Assembly: GCA_949948715.1 (NCBI GenBank)
Contig: CATLGW010000014.1
Span: 1 to 55,713 of the forward strand
DNA from: an uncultured Lachnospiraceae bacterium
GTDB lineage: Bacteria; Bacillota; Clostridia; Lachnospirales; Lachnospiraceae
Direction of reading: 5' to 3'
DNA length: 55,713 nucleotides
How positions within the stretch are numbered: position 1 is the first letter of the stretch; each line of letters starts with the position of its first letter. The position numbers were made by a program, and so were the translations under genes. Shown here in pieces: positions 1-7,759 of this stretch. The notes under the pieces were generated by a model. That model was not told the origin of the DNA and ran no database searches. It was given only the letters and a program-made list of their open reading frames with translations.

Positions 1-85
1 TTATTAAAGTATGTCCTTTTTATAGAATAACAGAATAATACGGAGCTTTTTCTAAAAATCACATATAAAAACAGCAAAAGTAAAG

Positions 86-125
86 CTGTCGCTTCACGAT
101 TTTTCAATCGTTAGTGCGACAGCCC
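86..125 (-). terminator. Intrinsic terminator of the leftmost minus-strand operon
   Basis: A two-step hairpin: outer arms GCTGTCGC and GCGACAGC, inner arms ACGATT and AATCGT, with a small internal loop. Read on the minus strand it is followed by a T-rich stretch (TTTACTTTT). It lies about 100 bases past the last small gene of the pilus region and is the natural end of that transcript. Confidence 0.65.
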
Positions 126-228
126 CCTATTATCGAGGTGGGCATATAACCGGAGAAAACCTGTCAGCCAGGCCCTTCCCACGGCGGGAATTTTCACCGG
201 ATTAAGTTCCCGGATATCCCCGCCCCGT

Positions 229-540
229 TCAGGCCCTGGGCACCGGCTCTGACAGCCTCTGCATCTGATCCAGCACCGCCATGTCCATCTTAACATAACG
301 CCTGTATTTTTTATCAGCTCCGTCGTATACCTTCTTGGTCAGGTGATCCTTGTCCGTATCAATCCATTTCAAATTTTTCCAAATCCGCAGCTTGTTCGCC
401 GTCGTATCAAAGGCATTGCGGCCAAGCAGCTTTTCCAGGCGTCCTCTGTCTGTCAGGAGAAATCCCCTGTGCAACGCAGCCCCATGGCCCTCCAGGAATC
501 TGCCCACCGCTATAAATTCCCGGATATAAACCTCCAGCAT
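229..540 (-). CDS. Small protein of unknown function at end of pilus region
   Basis: I do not recognise a family. The reading frame is open further upstream, but the ATG at 540 (protein begins MLEVYIREF) has a good GGAGG eight bases upstream and starts two bases after the stop of the preceding gene, so I chose it. This gives about 103 residues, soluble, no membrane segment, with a basic C-terminal half rich in Lys, Asp and Tyr. It is the last gene of the operon that holds the prepilin peptidase and is tightly coupled to the coiled-coil protein before it, so a shared, pilus-related role is possible but unproven. Moderately sure it is a real gene. Confidence 0.55.
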   Translation of the reverse strand: MLEVYIREFIAVGRFLEGHGAALHRGFLLTDRGRLEKLLGRNAFDTTANKLRIWKNLKWIDTDKDHLTKKVYDGADKKYRRYVKMDMAVLDQMQRLSEPVPRA

Positions 541-542
541 CC

Positions 543-1067
543 CTACGCCTCCTGTCTGCGCTGCACCGAAGCCTCCATAAATGCCCGGCTCACGTAATAC
601 ACCCGGATATCGCCCGAGGTAAAGACACACTTCCCGTTATCGTCAGATTTCACCATCATCAGCTCCATGCATCGGTTCAGGAATGCCTTTAAATCGATTC
701 TGGCATATCTGCAGATATAATCGTCAAAGACAGACTGCTCTATCTTGAAGAACATCTCCGAATTCTTTGTGGCGTAATTGTACCTGATATAATCCTCTTT
801 CGTAATGATCATTCTCGCTATATGATAGAAATCACACATGAAGTCCAAAAGGCCGCTTTCCCCTTCCTGAAGAACCCTCCTCTCCGCCGCGGACGCCCCG
901 GGAGCCCCGTCCTCTCCCCCCGCCTGCAGCTTACGCTGCAAAGCTTTTATCTCCTGCTCCAGTTCCTCTCCCTGCCTGTTCTTTTCCTCGATCTGTCTCG
1001 TTCCCTCCGTCACGCGATCAATCAGACGATTGACTTTTTTCTTTAGCTTCGCTTCCTCATTTTGCAT
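543..1067 (-). CDS. Coiled-coil protein of unknown function
   Basis: A 174-residue soluble protein. Residues about 3-50 are a charged heptad-rich stretch (Lys, Glu, Arg, Gln) typical of a coiled coil. The rest has a mixed alpha/beta composition, with a segment reading FMCDFYHIARMIITKEDY near residue 76. AAGGAG six bases before the ATG supports the start. It lies 47 bases after the prepilin peptidase and two bases before the final gene of the operon. No signal peptide or membrane segment is visible. I cannot name a family; its position suggests an accessory cytoplasmic factor for the pilus system, which is inference only. Confidence 0.6.
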   Translation of the reverse strand: MQNEEAKLKKKVNRLIDRVTEGTRQIEEKNRQGEELEQEIKALQRKLQAGGEDGAPGASAAERRVLQEGESGLLDFMCDFYHIARMIITKEDYIRYNYATKNSEMFFKIEQSVFDDYICRYARIDLKAFLNRCMELMMVKSDDNGKCVFTSGDIRVYYVSRAFMEASVQRRQEA

Positions 1068-1114
1068 ACAAATCTCCTTTTTCCGCGCCTACGCTGCATA
1101 TTTTTTGAAAATTT

Positions 1115-1735
1115 TTATTGAAAAATTATATTTTGAATCCCTTCCATGGCCAGCATCGCCGCCGCGATATAAGGCACCAGGGGAACCGGAGCCTTTAAAT
1201 TCCCCCGCCTGTTTATGTTCCTTCTGGCCGCCTGTACCAAAGCCAGCAAAACAAAGGACAAAGCCATAAGCCCCAGGTGCCATACCAATCCCCGCCCTCC
1301 TGCCGCCAGGTACAGGGCGCACACCCCAAAGGCAATGCCGTCCGCGCCCCCGTAAAACCGCCGAAACAGGATAAGCTGCAGGAGAAAGAACACCCCCAGC
1401 TCTGTCCATATGTTTCCGGACACTCCGGACGCCGCAAGGAGCCCCAGCCCGGAAACCGCCGCCGGGACAAAGGCCAGGTCCGGCACCGTCCGGGTATAAT
1501 GGTCGCAGGTCGCGGCCAGGGCCAGGGAGCCCCACAGAAAGGCCGCCATGGCTCCCTGAAACGCGTCCGCCGGAGGAATCACTGCAGCAGCCAGGTAAGC
1601 CAGGGCGGCAGCCCTCTCCCGCCTTCCCTCCGGCACCCGGTAGGTTCTGTCCAACGCCCGGAAAAGTCGCCAGCCGGTGGAAAACACCCCCAGGGACAAA
1701 GAAAACCGCAGCGCCGCCAGAAGCACCGCCCTCAC
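1115..1735 (-). CDS. A24-family prepilin peptidase (TadV/CpaA-like)
   Basis: A polytopic membrane aspartic protease that cleaves the leader of type IV/Flp prepilins at the cytoplasmic face. About 206 residues with roughly six hydrophobic segments, the short CpaA/TadV size without the methylase domain of large PilD enzymes. Both expected catalytic aspartates are visible: one in CDHYTRTVPD after the third helix, the other in GGADG, a variant of the GxGD motif, in the loop after the next segment. The GTG start overlaps the stop of the giant surface protein (GTGA), indicating translational coupling. It processes, presumably, the Flp pilin and TadE-like proteins encoded 8 kb upstream in the same orientation. 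Confidence 0.8.
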   Translation of the reverse strand: MRAVLLAALRFSLSLGVFSTGWRLFRALDRTYRVPEGRRERAAALAYLAAAVIPPADAFQGAMAAFLWGSLALAATCDHYTRTVPDLAFVPAAVSGLGLLAASGVSGNIWTELGVFFLLQLILFRRFYGGADGIAFGVCALYLAAGGRGLVWHLGLMALSFVLLALVQAARRNINRRGNLKAPVPLVPYIAAAMLAMEGIQNIIFQ

Positions 1736-4700
1736 CTGAGCCTCCAGCGCAGCTCATCTAATATCGTCCCCGACACGGAAATCACGCTTAAGGAGGGATA
1801 ATCCTCCAACTGCTTGTCCCCCTTGTAAGCCCTTACCGTGACGGTATAGGCCGCGTCCTCCGGCGCGTACAGGGGAATCATAAACTCCAGTTCCTCCTCA
1901 TGGCGGTAGGCCGGCTTATCTGTGTACACATAGGTGCGGTTCAGCTCCGGGTCAAGCTCCAAAAGCTCCTGGGGGAACTCCACCTCCACCCGGTCCGCAT
2001 AGCCCCAGGTGGTGATCGTGAGGATGCCGCTCTCCCCCCGCTTGAACACGGGATCGTGAGGCTCCAGCATCCGCTGAATGGAAGTCTCCAGGGAAAACTC
2101 CGTGGCCCCCGCCCCTGCATAGCTGACATTGCCCACGTTGTCCACGGCGCAGGCCGTCACATTGAAGTCTCCGCTGAAGATGGGCTCGTCCTCGGTTATG
2201 CCGATCTTAATGGATCCGGAGGCGTCCGGCCTGTAAACCTTGTGCATGGCATTGTCCGTATTGTATATTTCCACGTAAAAATCCCTGACGCCGCTCAGCG
2301 CGTCCCAGGCGGTGCACAACAGGGTCACGTCCCCGTCCCTGCGGTCTAAAAGCTCCCGCCCTTCCAATGCCTCCAGGCCGTTTATTACCGGCGGTGTGCC
2401 GTCCCCTATGATGGATGTGCCGTTCAATCGGTCCGCGCTGTAATCAGAATACACAATCCCCCCCTGGAAATCTGCCCCGGCCACAGGCACCAGGCCGATG
2501 GTCACGCCGTCCGCCCCAGGATCCAGGGTAAAGGACTGAGCTGCCGAGAGCCCCGCCCACCCCTCCGTCCGGAATGCCCGAGTGGACGGGTATATTGCAA
2601 GCAGCGGCTCCCCGGCGGCCTCCACGGCATAATCCGAGGCCGTGACCCGCATTTCCACTGCCGCCACCGGACGGCTGTCGAACCGCACCGTGTTCCGCGC
2701 GGTCTCCCCCAGGGCCGTGCTCTCAAACACCGCGTAATTGATCTGGTAGTCGTCCCTGGCCCTGCCGTCCATGTACGCCCCGTAATGCAGGGTAAAGGGA
2801 GTCTCCCCGTCGCTTCTCACATAGACGGCGCCGTTTCCCGCCCGGTATACGTTCTCCCCCTCCTCCACCGTCAGGGGCCTGGTATACAGAGGCCATTTCA
2901 ATGCCGGGTCCGCCAGCCCCAGCGGGATGTGGGAGGTGGGCCCCAGGTTTCCCGCCCGGTCCACCGCCGCCACATGGAGGTACTGCACCGCGTCCGACAG
3001 GGAGGCGGTCCAGGCCGGGGCGGCAGTGAAGGAGCCATTTCCCGCTGTGGCTGCAGTGCCGCCGTTTCCGTCCACCAGGACATAATAGCCCGCTACCCCG
3101 GAAACCAGAGTATTCACGGTGACATTGGAATTGCACAGCAGGGACGCCGTACCGGCCAGATAGGATTCCGCCCTGTGATGGTACGGCGTTCCGTTATCCC
3201 CGGGCGCTTCCCAGGACAGGGACACACTGCTTCCCCCCAGGGCCTCTTTCCTTACGCCCTCGGCTGCCACCGCATCGGGAGCCGCATAGTCCGTGGCCGT
3301 CACCCCGCCCAGGCTCAGCCCGTCCACAAACCCTACCCGCTCTGACCGGATGCCCACTGCCCCATCCCCTGAATGTTTCCCGGGATCCCCACCGTAGGAG
3401 GACGCAAAGGCCGCGTTGACAAAGCTGCTTCCGCCGTAGGCGGGGGAGGCGGAGGCCTCCTGGATCACCACGTCCACAATGTCCCCCAGCAAATAGTGTC
3501 CGTTGGCGTGCTCCTCAGACTCCACCCCGTGGTGAAAATCCGATACTCCGTAAAAAAACATACCGAAGCTGCCGGGCTTGTCTCCGCAGTACAACGCGTC
3601 GTAAGAGTTCGGGCTGGCTTCCGGGGCTGTCCACACATTCGCCGTGCTGCCGATCACAAAGTATGCCTTGCCCCTGATATAAACATAGTCATCCGCCGTC
3701 CAGTCGGGATTCTCCTCCGTGATAAGGTAATCATCGTCAATCCGGTATTTCCATTCCGCCCACATATGGTTGCATCCCTCGTTGGCCTCGGTCTTTTCGT
3801 ACTTCTTGAAAGTGACGGTAACATGGCTGCCCGCGGGCAGCTCCAGGGGCATCAGCTTCTTCCCCGTAACCTCCGGGATAACGGCCCCCGCCGTTCCCCC
3901 TTCATAACCCCCGCCGCCCCCGGCCCCGCCGCTGGCTCCAGGGGCCCCCAGGGTGCTGGCGCCGGGCAGGACGCTGGCGGAGCTTCCCCCCGGCCCGCCG
4001 TCGGCCTTGGCGGTGGCCCCTCCTCCTCCGCCGGCAATCAGAAGAGTGCCTTTTAAGCTGCTGGATACCACAGTGCAGCCGCCTCCCACGGCCCCCACGG
4101 ACGGGTCTCCCGTGCCCCCACCGTTGTACCCGCCCTGTCCTCCGATGTTGTAGGTGATGACCTCCCCGGCCTGTAAAAAGAAGCTTCCGGACACAGTTCC
4201 CCCCAGGCCGCCGGAATGGGACCCGTACCCGCCTCCCTGGGCTCCCTCCGCCGTAAGCATATAAATCCCCGTGTAGGGCACGGTATAGCTTCCGGGAGCG
4301 CCGCTGTAGCCGAAGCTTTCCTCCACGCTCCGACTGTTGGAGATATCATTCGCCGCGCAGACCTGAGTCCAATGCCGCCCCCCGTCCCTGCTCTGATAAA
4401 GAAGGTAGGTCTTATTCAGCCCGTCGGGCTGGAACCAGGACAGGTCAACGGCCCCCCTGCCCCCGTTGGCATGGTAATTGTCCTCGGAGCGCAGCACCAG
4501 CTCCGCCCATTGTGCGTACAGCGTCATATCTCGGTCAGGAGTAAGGGGATCCCCGGGCTTTCCGGCGGGATCCGTAAACCCCGGATCATAATACCATCCG
4601 CCGAAGGAGCTCCCCGGCTTCGTCGGGGCAGGCAGGATAATGGGATCCGCCTGATAGTTAGCCCGGATCGTGTCCCTGTTGCCCTGGGGCGCAAGGAAAG

Positions 4701-5820
4701 TGTACCAGGAATTATAAAAATCGCCGCGGAAGGGCTGCTCCATGCTCCACTCCGTGAAATGCCGGGTTCCGGTGACGGGGGCGATATAGCCGCCTCCGTT
4801 GGTCTCGAAGGAGACCGTATGCCCTGCCGGAGGCGTGAGGTTTCCGCTGTCCGCCAGGTACCGGCTCAAGTAGCTCCCGGTGACGGTGGAGACCCCTGGC
4901 CGGCCGTTGTAGAGCCCTCCCGCGGGATCTATGGCCAGGGTGCTCACCGAGGGCTTCCATTGGGCGTACAGAGTCACCACACCATCGTCTTCAGTTGTCA
5001 AGTTCAATATTTCCGCCCCATCCATGAAACTGGTTCCCCTGCCGTCCGGCCTGGTATTCCACCCTGTAAACTCATAGCCAACGCGGGTATATGTATTTTT
5101 GCTTAAATGTGTCAGCGGGGTAACCGGCTCCCCATTATAAACAGTAGCATTGTTGTACATATGAATGCTGTCCGACATATACCCACTGGCATTTCCGGCA
5201 TTAGGATCATATTTAACCTTATACCTGTTCCAGGAAATCTCCTTGCAGGAATGCTCTGTCAGCCCCACTCCTTGCTCGAAGTTCTCGCACCACGGACAAC
5301 AGTAATAATAAAACATATCACCTATATCCAGGTAATCGATGGAGTACGCAGCCTCCTTGCTCATGTAGACCAACTGGGTCAGTCTTTCCCCGCAGTCGGC
5401 ACAATAGGCTACCCACCCGGAATAATAGTAGCCGCCGCAAAGGTTCCTCTTAACAGGCACACCATGCCATAGGCTTTCCCATTCAGCTCCCGGGTACGCA
5501 TTGTGGACGCAGTGCCCATGCTGGTGCTCCACCTGCCAGTATCCGACTGGAATAGTCCCCGTCCTCCTATAGGAATAGTAATGCTCCCCAGCGTTTACCG
5601 CCCGGACGCTGGACGCAATACCGGTATGCGCCACGTCCCCGTCATACCAGGTGTAATCCGTGTCCCCCGCGTTGGTAGTCCATGCCTTTCCGTCGGGGCT
5701 GAAGGACACATAGGAGCTGTTGTATATGGTTTCCGGCTCCTTTGCCTCCGCCCTCCCTGCCGGGAACAGCAGGGCAGCCAGGACCAGCGCCAGCCCTGTT
5801 ACCAGCCTTTTTCTCTCCAA
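1732..5820 (-). CDS. Giant secreted surface protein with InlB-type and Gly-rich regions
   Basis: 1,362 residues. The start is TTG, eight bases after GGAGG. Residues 1-26 are a classical signal peptide ending AEA. Residues 100-195 are unusually Cys/His-rich (HGHC, CADCGE, CCPWC, HSC). Residues 200-290 and about 395-440 contain InlB/Listeria-Bacteroides-type beta repeats (FTGWNTRPDG, LYAQWKPS; FGGWYYDPG, LYAQWAEL). Residues 505-645 are a Gly-rich domain. The C-terminal half looks like a string of Ig or fibronectin-like beta modules. There is no LPXTG and no C-terminal membrane anchor, so attachment must be through another route, perhaps the pilus. The neighbouring prepilin peptidase is translationally coupled. 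I suggest a pilus-associated adhesin; that is inference. Confidence 0.75.
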   Translation of the reverse strand: MERKRLVTGLALVLAALLFPAGRAEAKEPETIYNSSYVSFSPDGKAWTTNAGDTDYTWYDGDVAHTGIASSVRAVNAGEHYYSYRRTGTIPVGYWQVEHQHGHCVHNAYPGAEWESLWHGVPVKRNLCGGYYYSGWVAYCADCGERLTQLVYMSKEAAYSIDYLDIGDMFYYYCCPWCENFEQGVGLTEHSCKEISWNRYKVKYDPNAGNASGYMSDSIHMYNNATVYNGEPVTPLTHLSKNTYTRVGYEFTGWNTRPDGRGTSFMDGAEILNLTTEDDGVVTLYAQWKPSVSTLAIDPAGGLYNGRPGVSTVTGSYLSRYLADSGNLTPPAGHTVSFETNGGGYIAPVTGTRHFTEWSMEQPFRGDFYNSWYTFLAPQGNRDTIRANYQADPIILPAPTKPGSSFGGWYYDPGFTDPAGKPGDPLTPDRDMTLYAQWAELVLRSEDNYHANGGRGAVDLSWFQPDGLNKTYLLYQSRDGGRHWTQVCAANDISNSRSVEESFGYSGAPGSYTVPYTGIYMLTAEGAQGGGYGSHSGGLGGTVSGSFFLQAGEVITYNIGGQGGYNGGGTGDPSVGAVGGGCTVVSSSLKGTLLIAGGGGGATAKADGGPGGSSASVLPGASTLGAPGASGGAGGGGGYEGGTAGAVIPEVTGKKLMPLELPAGSHVTVTFKKYEKTEANEGCNHMWAEWKYRIDDDYLITEENPDWTADDYVYIRGKAYFVIGSTANVWTAPEASPNSYDALYCGDKPGSFGMFFYGVSDFHHGVESEEHANGHYLLGDIVDVVIQEASASPAYGGSSFVNAAFASSYGGDPGKHSGDGAVGIRSERVGFVDGLSLGGVTATDYAAPDAVAAEGVRKEALGGSSVSLSWEAPGDNGTPYHHRAESYLAGTASLLCNSNVTVNTLVSGVAGYYVLVDGNGGTAATAGNGSFTAAPAWTASLSDAVQYLHVAAVDRAGNLGPTSHIPLGLADPALKWPLYTRPLTVEEGENVYRAGNGAVYVRSDGETPFTLHYGAYMDGRARDDYQINYAVFESTALGETARNTVRFDSRPVAAVEMRVTASDYAVEAAGEPLLAIYPSTRAFRTEGWAGLSAAQSFTLDPGADGVTIGLVPVAGADFQGGIVYSDYSADRLNGTSIIGDGTPPVINGLEALEGRELLDRRDGDVTLLCTAWDALSGVRDFYVEIYNTDNAMHKVYRPDASGSIKIGITEDEPIFSGDFNVTACAVDNVGNVSYAGAGATEFSLETSIQRMLEPHDPVFKRGESGILTITTWGYADRVEVEFPQELLELDPELNRTYVYTDKPAYRHEEELEFMIPLYAPEDAAYTVTVRAYKGDKQLEDYPSLSVISVSGTILDELRWRLR

Positions 5821-5847
5821 ATCTTCTCCCTCCTTCCCTTTAAGGGC

Positions 5848-5878
5848 AAAAAAAGCCCGAACATTACTGTTCGGACTT
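5848..5878 (-). terminator. Hairpin with U-run in the leader of the surface protein gene
   Basis: Minus-strand arms AAGTCCGAACA and TGTTCGGGCTT pair with one G-U, then seven T residues follow. It sits only about 28 bases before the TTG start at 5820, so it either ends transcripts coming from the toxin region or acts as an attenuator in the leader of the surface protein mRNA. The overlapping GGGC/GCCC pair across the T-run could form a competing hairpin. Confidence 0.6.
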
Positions 5879-5985
5879 CCAGGTTTTTTTCTTCACTTTT
5901 TCAATTGTTTATGTTATGCTTATTCAGGAACAACCGTGTTGCAGGGTGGCGCTGGCCTTCATTCTTAAGAATGGAGGTGATGCCT

Positions 5986-6069
5986 ATGAGAAATCATTTT
6001 GATTTCAAGGATGTGCTGACTTTCGGCATTTTCCTTTTGGCATTGCTTACATATATTTCCAATATGTGA
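5986..6069 (+). CDS. Holin-like type I toxin peptide
   Basis: A 27-residue peptide with a charged N-terminus (MRNHFDFKD) and one hydrophobic helix (LTFGIFLLALLTYI), ending SNM. The signature FGIFLLALLTYI fits the family called putative holin-like toxin (the TxpA/BsrG-type group), which depolarise or damage the membrane when over-expressed. I chose the ATG at 5986 because GGAGG ends eight bases upstream; the in-frame ATG at 5980 is too close to that ribosome binding site. A bidirectional terminator follows at once and a strong convergent promoter lies 120 bases downstream, the usual layout of a type I toxin with an antisense antitoxin RNA. Confidence 0.75.
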   Translation: MRNHFDFKDVLTFGIFLLALLTYISNM

Positions 6070-6084
6070 AAGTAAAACCATATC

Positions 6085-6180
6085 ATAGAAAAACCACCCC
6101 TAAACTTTGACCGAGCGAAGGGTGGCTTTTCTACTTTTCACATTGGCCAACCCACCTTGTGGGCGGTTGTTCCTTTTGAC
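6085..6180 (-). ncRNA. Candidate antisense antitoxin RNA
   Basis: A predicted RNA of about 95 bases, read toward the toxin gene from the promoter at 6187-6215 and stopped by the terminator hairpin at 6088-6131. It contains an internal hairpin (CCCAC/GTGGG near 6150-6162) and no open frame. If the toxin mRNA ends at the same hairpin, the two RNAs overlap by some 45 bases at their 3' ends, as in TxpA/RatA. Ends are inferred from signals only. Confidence 0.55.
6088..6131. terminator. Shared bidirectional terminator of toxin mRNA and antitoxin RNA
   Basis: Arms AAAAACCACCC and GGGTGGCTTTT pair on both strands and each strand ends in a U-run, so convergent transcripts from toxin (+) and antitoxin (-) can both stop here. 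Confidence 0.7.
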
Positions 6181-6186
6181 ACCTCC

Positions 6187-6215
6187 ACTATACCATACCG
6201 CCGCCCGAAGTTCAA
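6187..6215 (-). promoter_or_regulatory. Strong promoter of the antitoxin RNA
   Basis: Minus strand TTGAAC (6215-6210), 17-base spacer, TATAGT (6192-6187), preceded by TGG, giving an extended -10. No ribosome binding site or reading frame follows, fitting a small RNA rather than an mRNA. Confidence 0.65.
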
Positions 6216-6340
6216 GGGAATTATTCCTCCCACACTGTCCCTCCAGCCCAATACCTCCTTCCGAATTTTCTTGTCTTTTTATGCATTCTGTGTTATAGTT
6301 AACATATCCATTGTAAGTTGCATCCCCTCTTGGGAAGCTG

Positions 6341-6370
6341 AAAGCCCGGACTCTTTCGTTCGGGCTTTTA
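6341..6370 (+). terminator. Hairpin terminator, plus strand
   Basis: Arms AAAGCCCGGAC and GTTCGGGCTTT, one G-T pair, loop of six, then TTTTAG. It pairs best on the plus strand, although the gene just beyond it (6398-7432) is on the minus strand; it may serve both weakly. It closely resembles the hairpin at 5853-5878. Confidence 0.5.
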
Positions 6371-6397
6371 GTATTGTATGTTGCTTTTTATTTTTAA

Positions 6398-7432
6398 CTA
6401 CTGTTCTTCATTGCATACACTACACTTAACAACTGTCTTTGTCACAACTGAATGTGTCTCTGGATCCCATTCTTCGTAAGAAACTTCTACCCAGTTATGT
6501 TCTCCTGTTGAAGGAATACTTTCCTCTTTTCCTGATCCACACACAGTACAGGTATATTTTACTGAACCACTATTTATACAATCCGGTTCCCACACCACTG
6601 TTCCTCCATCCCATGTATGATCTGATGGAGGATCAAAGCCTGTCGCTAACAGCAATCCACACCGGGCACATCCTTCCACCCAATCGCTTCCCTGCAGACA
6701 GGTTACGGTGGCTCCATCTGTTTTCCTTACAATGTCATGCCCCAACGCCGGAATGGCGCTCTCCGACTGTACCTCCCCGCACTCGGAGCAATACGTTTTC
6801 GTGCTCCCCGCCTCCGTACAGGTGGCATCCTTGGTCTCCGTCACATAAGTGTGGGTATGGGCGGGCTTTGATTCAGCCGGCTTTGCCTCCGCCGGTTTAG
6901 ATTCCGCAGGCTTCGATTCTGTAGGCTTAGACTCGGATGGCTTTGTTTCGGTAGGTTTTGTCTCGCCGCTGCTATCTCCCTCTGTCGGTGCGCCACTCGG
7001 TTTTCCCTGCGCCCCCTGGTTCTCTCCTTCAGACGGCTTGTCTCCTCCCTCCGGAGCGCTGCTTTCCGCTGCAGAGCTGCCGGCAGCTCCCGTTTCCGCG
7101 CTTCCGGATGCCGATGTTCCCTTATCCTTTGCTCCCGCCTGGGACGCGCTCACGGCTGCGCCGGAGGGGCTCTGCTGGTCTGTGGAGGATACCGCGCTGC
7201 TTTGGCTTCCCTGGGTACCCCGGCTCTCCTGGGCGCTGCTCACTCCCGGCTTCTGGCCGGTCTGTGTACCACTCAGGGACGCCTGGGAGAGGTCTGTTCC
7301 CCCCCGGTCCGCTTCCGCGCTGATCTGCGCCGCGGCCTGGGCATCCGCTTCTCCGCTGCGGTTCCCGCATCCGGATGTCATAACCATTGCGGCAGACATA
7401 ATAATGACAGCAAGTACCCTTTTCATCTTCAT
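6398..7432 (-). CDS. Putative lipoprotein with Pro/Lys repeats and CxxC knuckles
   Basis: 344 residues. Residues 1-22 look like a lipoprotein signal (hydrophobic core, then TSGC with Cys22), so it should be attached to the outer face of the membrane. Residues 23-155 are low-complexity Ser/Ala/Gly/Gln. Residues 157-191 are seven five-residue repeats of the type ESKPA or ETKPT, a wall-spanning style linker. Residues 192-344 hold four Cys/His knuckles (YCSECG, CARCG, TCTVCG, KCSVC) separated by AIPALGH-like segments, probably zinc-binding. A promoter and GGGGGGAC precede the ATG. It lies within the pilus region but is separately transcribed. Exact function unknown. Confidence 0.7.
   Translation of the reverse strand: MKMKRVLAVIIMSAAMVMTSGCGNRSGEADAQAAAQISAEADRGGTDLSQASLSGTQTGQKPGVSSAQESRGTQGSQSSAVSSTDQQSPSGAAVSASQAGAKDKGTSASGSAETGAAGSSAAESSAPEGGDKPSEGENQGAQGKPSGAPTEGDSSGETKPTETKPSESKPTESKPAESKPAEAKPAESKPAHTHTYVTETKDATCTEAGSTKTYCSECGEVQSESAIPALGHDIVRKTDGATVTCLQGSDWVEGCARCGLLLATGFDPPSDHTWDGGTVVWEPDCINSGSVKYTCTVCGSGKEESIPSTGEHNWVEVSYEEWDPETHSVVTKTVVKCSVCNEEQ
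6860..6964 (-). repeat. In-frame 15-base repeats (Lys-Pro linker)
   Basis: Seven consecutive units encode five-residue repeats ending KPA, KPT or KPS inside the lipoprotein gene. Such units can change number by slippage without breaking the frame. Confidence 0.65.
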
Positions 7433-7463
7433 ATTGTCCCCCCTGTTCTACAATTACTCTGCC

Positions 7464-7492
7464 ATTATACCATACCCGAGGCAGATTGTGTA
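7464..7492 (-). promoter_or_regulatory. Promoter of the lipoprotein gene
   Basis: Minus strand TACACA (7492-7487), 17 bases, perfect TATAAT (7469-7464) preceded by TGG. It gives the lipoprotein gene its own transcript, separate from the pilus operon that ends at 7760. Confidence 0.65.
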
Positions 7493-7563
7493 CCATTTCC
7501 TGGAATCCTGTAAAATTCCTTTAAATGAAATAAGCCCGGGCGGTTCTGCTCGGACTTTCTGCC

Positions 7564-7613
7564 TCCAAAGATATGCCGACTTTCGGTATTTTCCTTTTGG
7601 CATTGCTTAGATA
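7564..7613 (+). pseudogene. Decayed second copy of the holin-like toxin
   Basis: The stretch from 7571 matches the toxin gene from 6011 at 39 of 43 positions, including an identical run over TTCCTTTTGGCATTGCTTA. The 5' part of the gene and its ribosome binding site are missing, and the frame runs on after LLALL into unrelated residues. The hairpin 30 bases upstream (7533-7558) matches the one upstream of the intact toxin, so this is a degraded duplicate of the same locus rather than chance similarity. No antitoxin promoter is evident beside it. Confidence 0.6.
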
Positions 7614-7640
7614 CCCGTCTCTCCTGCACTTTTTCAGCTA

Positions 7641-7690
7641 CGGCAAAGGATCCAAACATCTCTGTCCGGCTCCTTTGCCGCATTTTTTCT
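7641..7690 (+). terminator. Intrinsic terminator, plus strand
   Basis: Arms CGGCAAAGGA and TCCTTTGCCG, loop of 20, then CATTTTTTCT. The T-run is on the plus strand only, so it suits the decayed toxin copy better than the minus-strand pilus operon, whose last gene ends at 7760; the stem may still act on both. Positions 7433-7759 contain nothing else coding. Confidence 0.6.
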
Positions 7691-7759
7691 AACTTCGTCC
7701 GAAACCATATGCAGTTGTCAAGGTACAAAAACACCCCTATGCATCCCAGCGCAGATAGC

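Noticed and set aside
6860..6964. Short tandem repeats as a CRISPR array
   Set aside because: Units are contiguous 15-base coding repeats with no spacers; no cas genes in the window.
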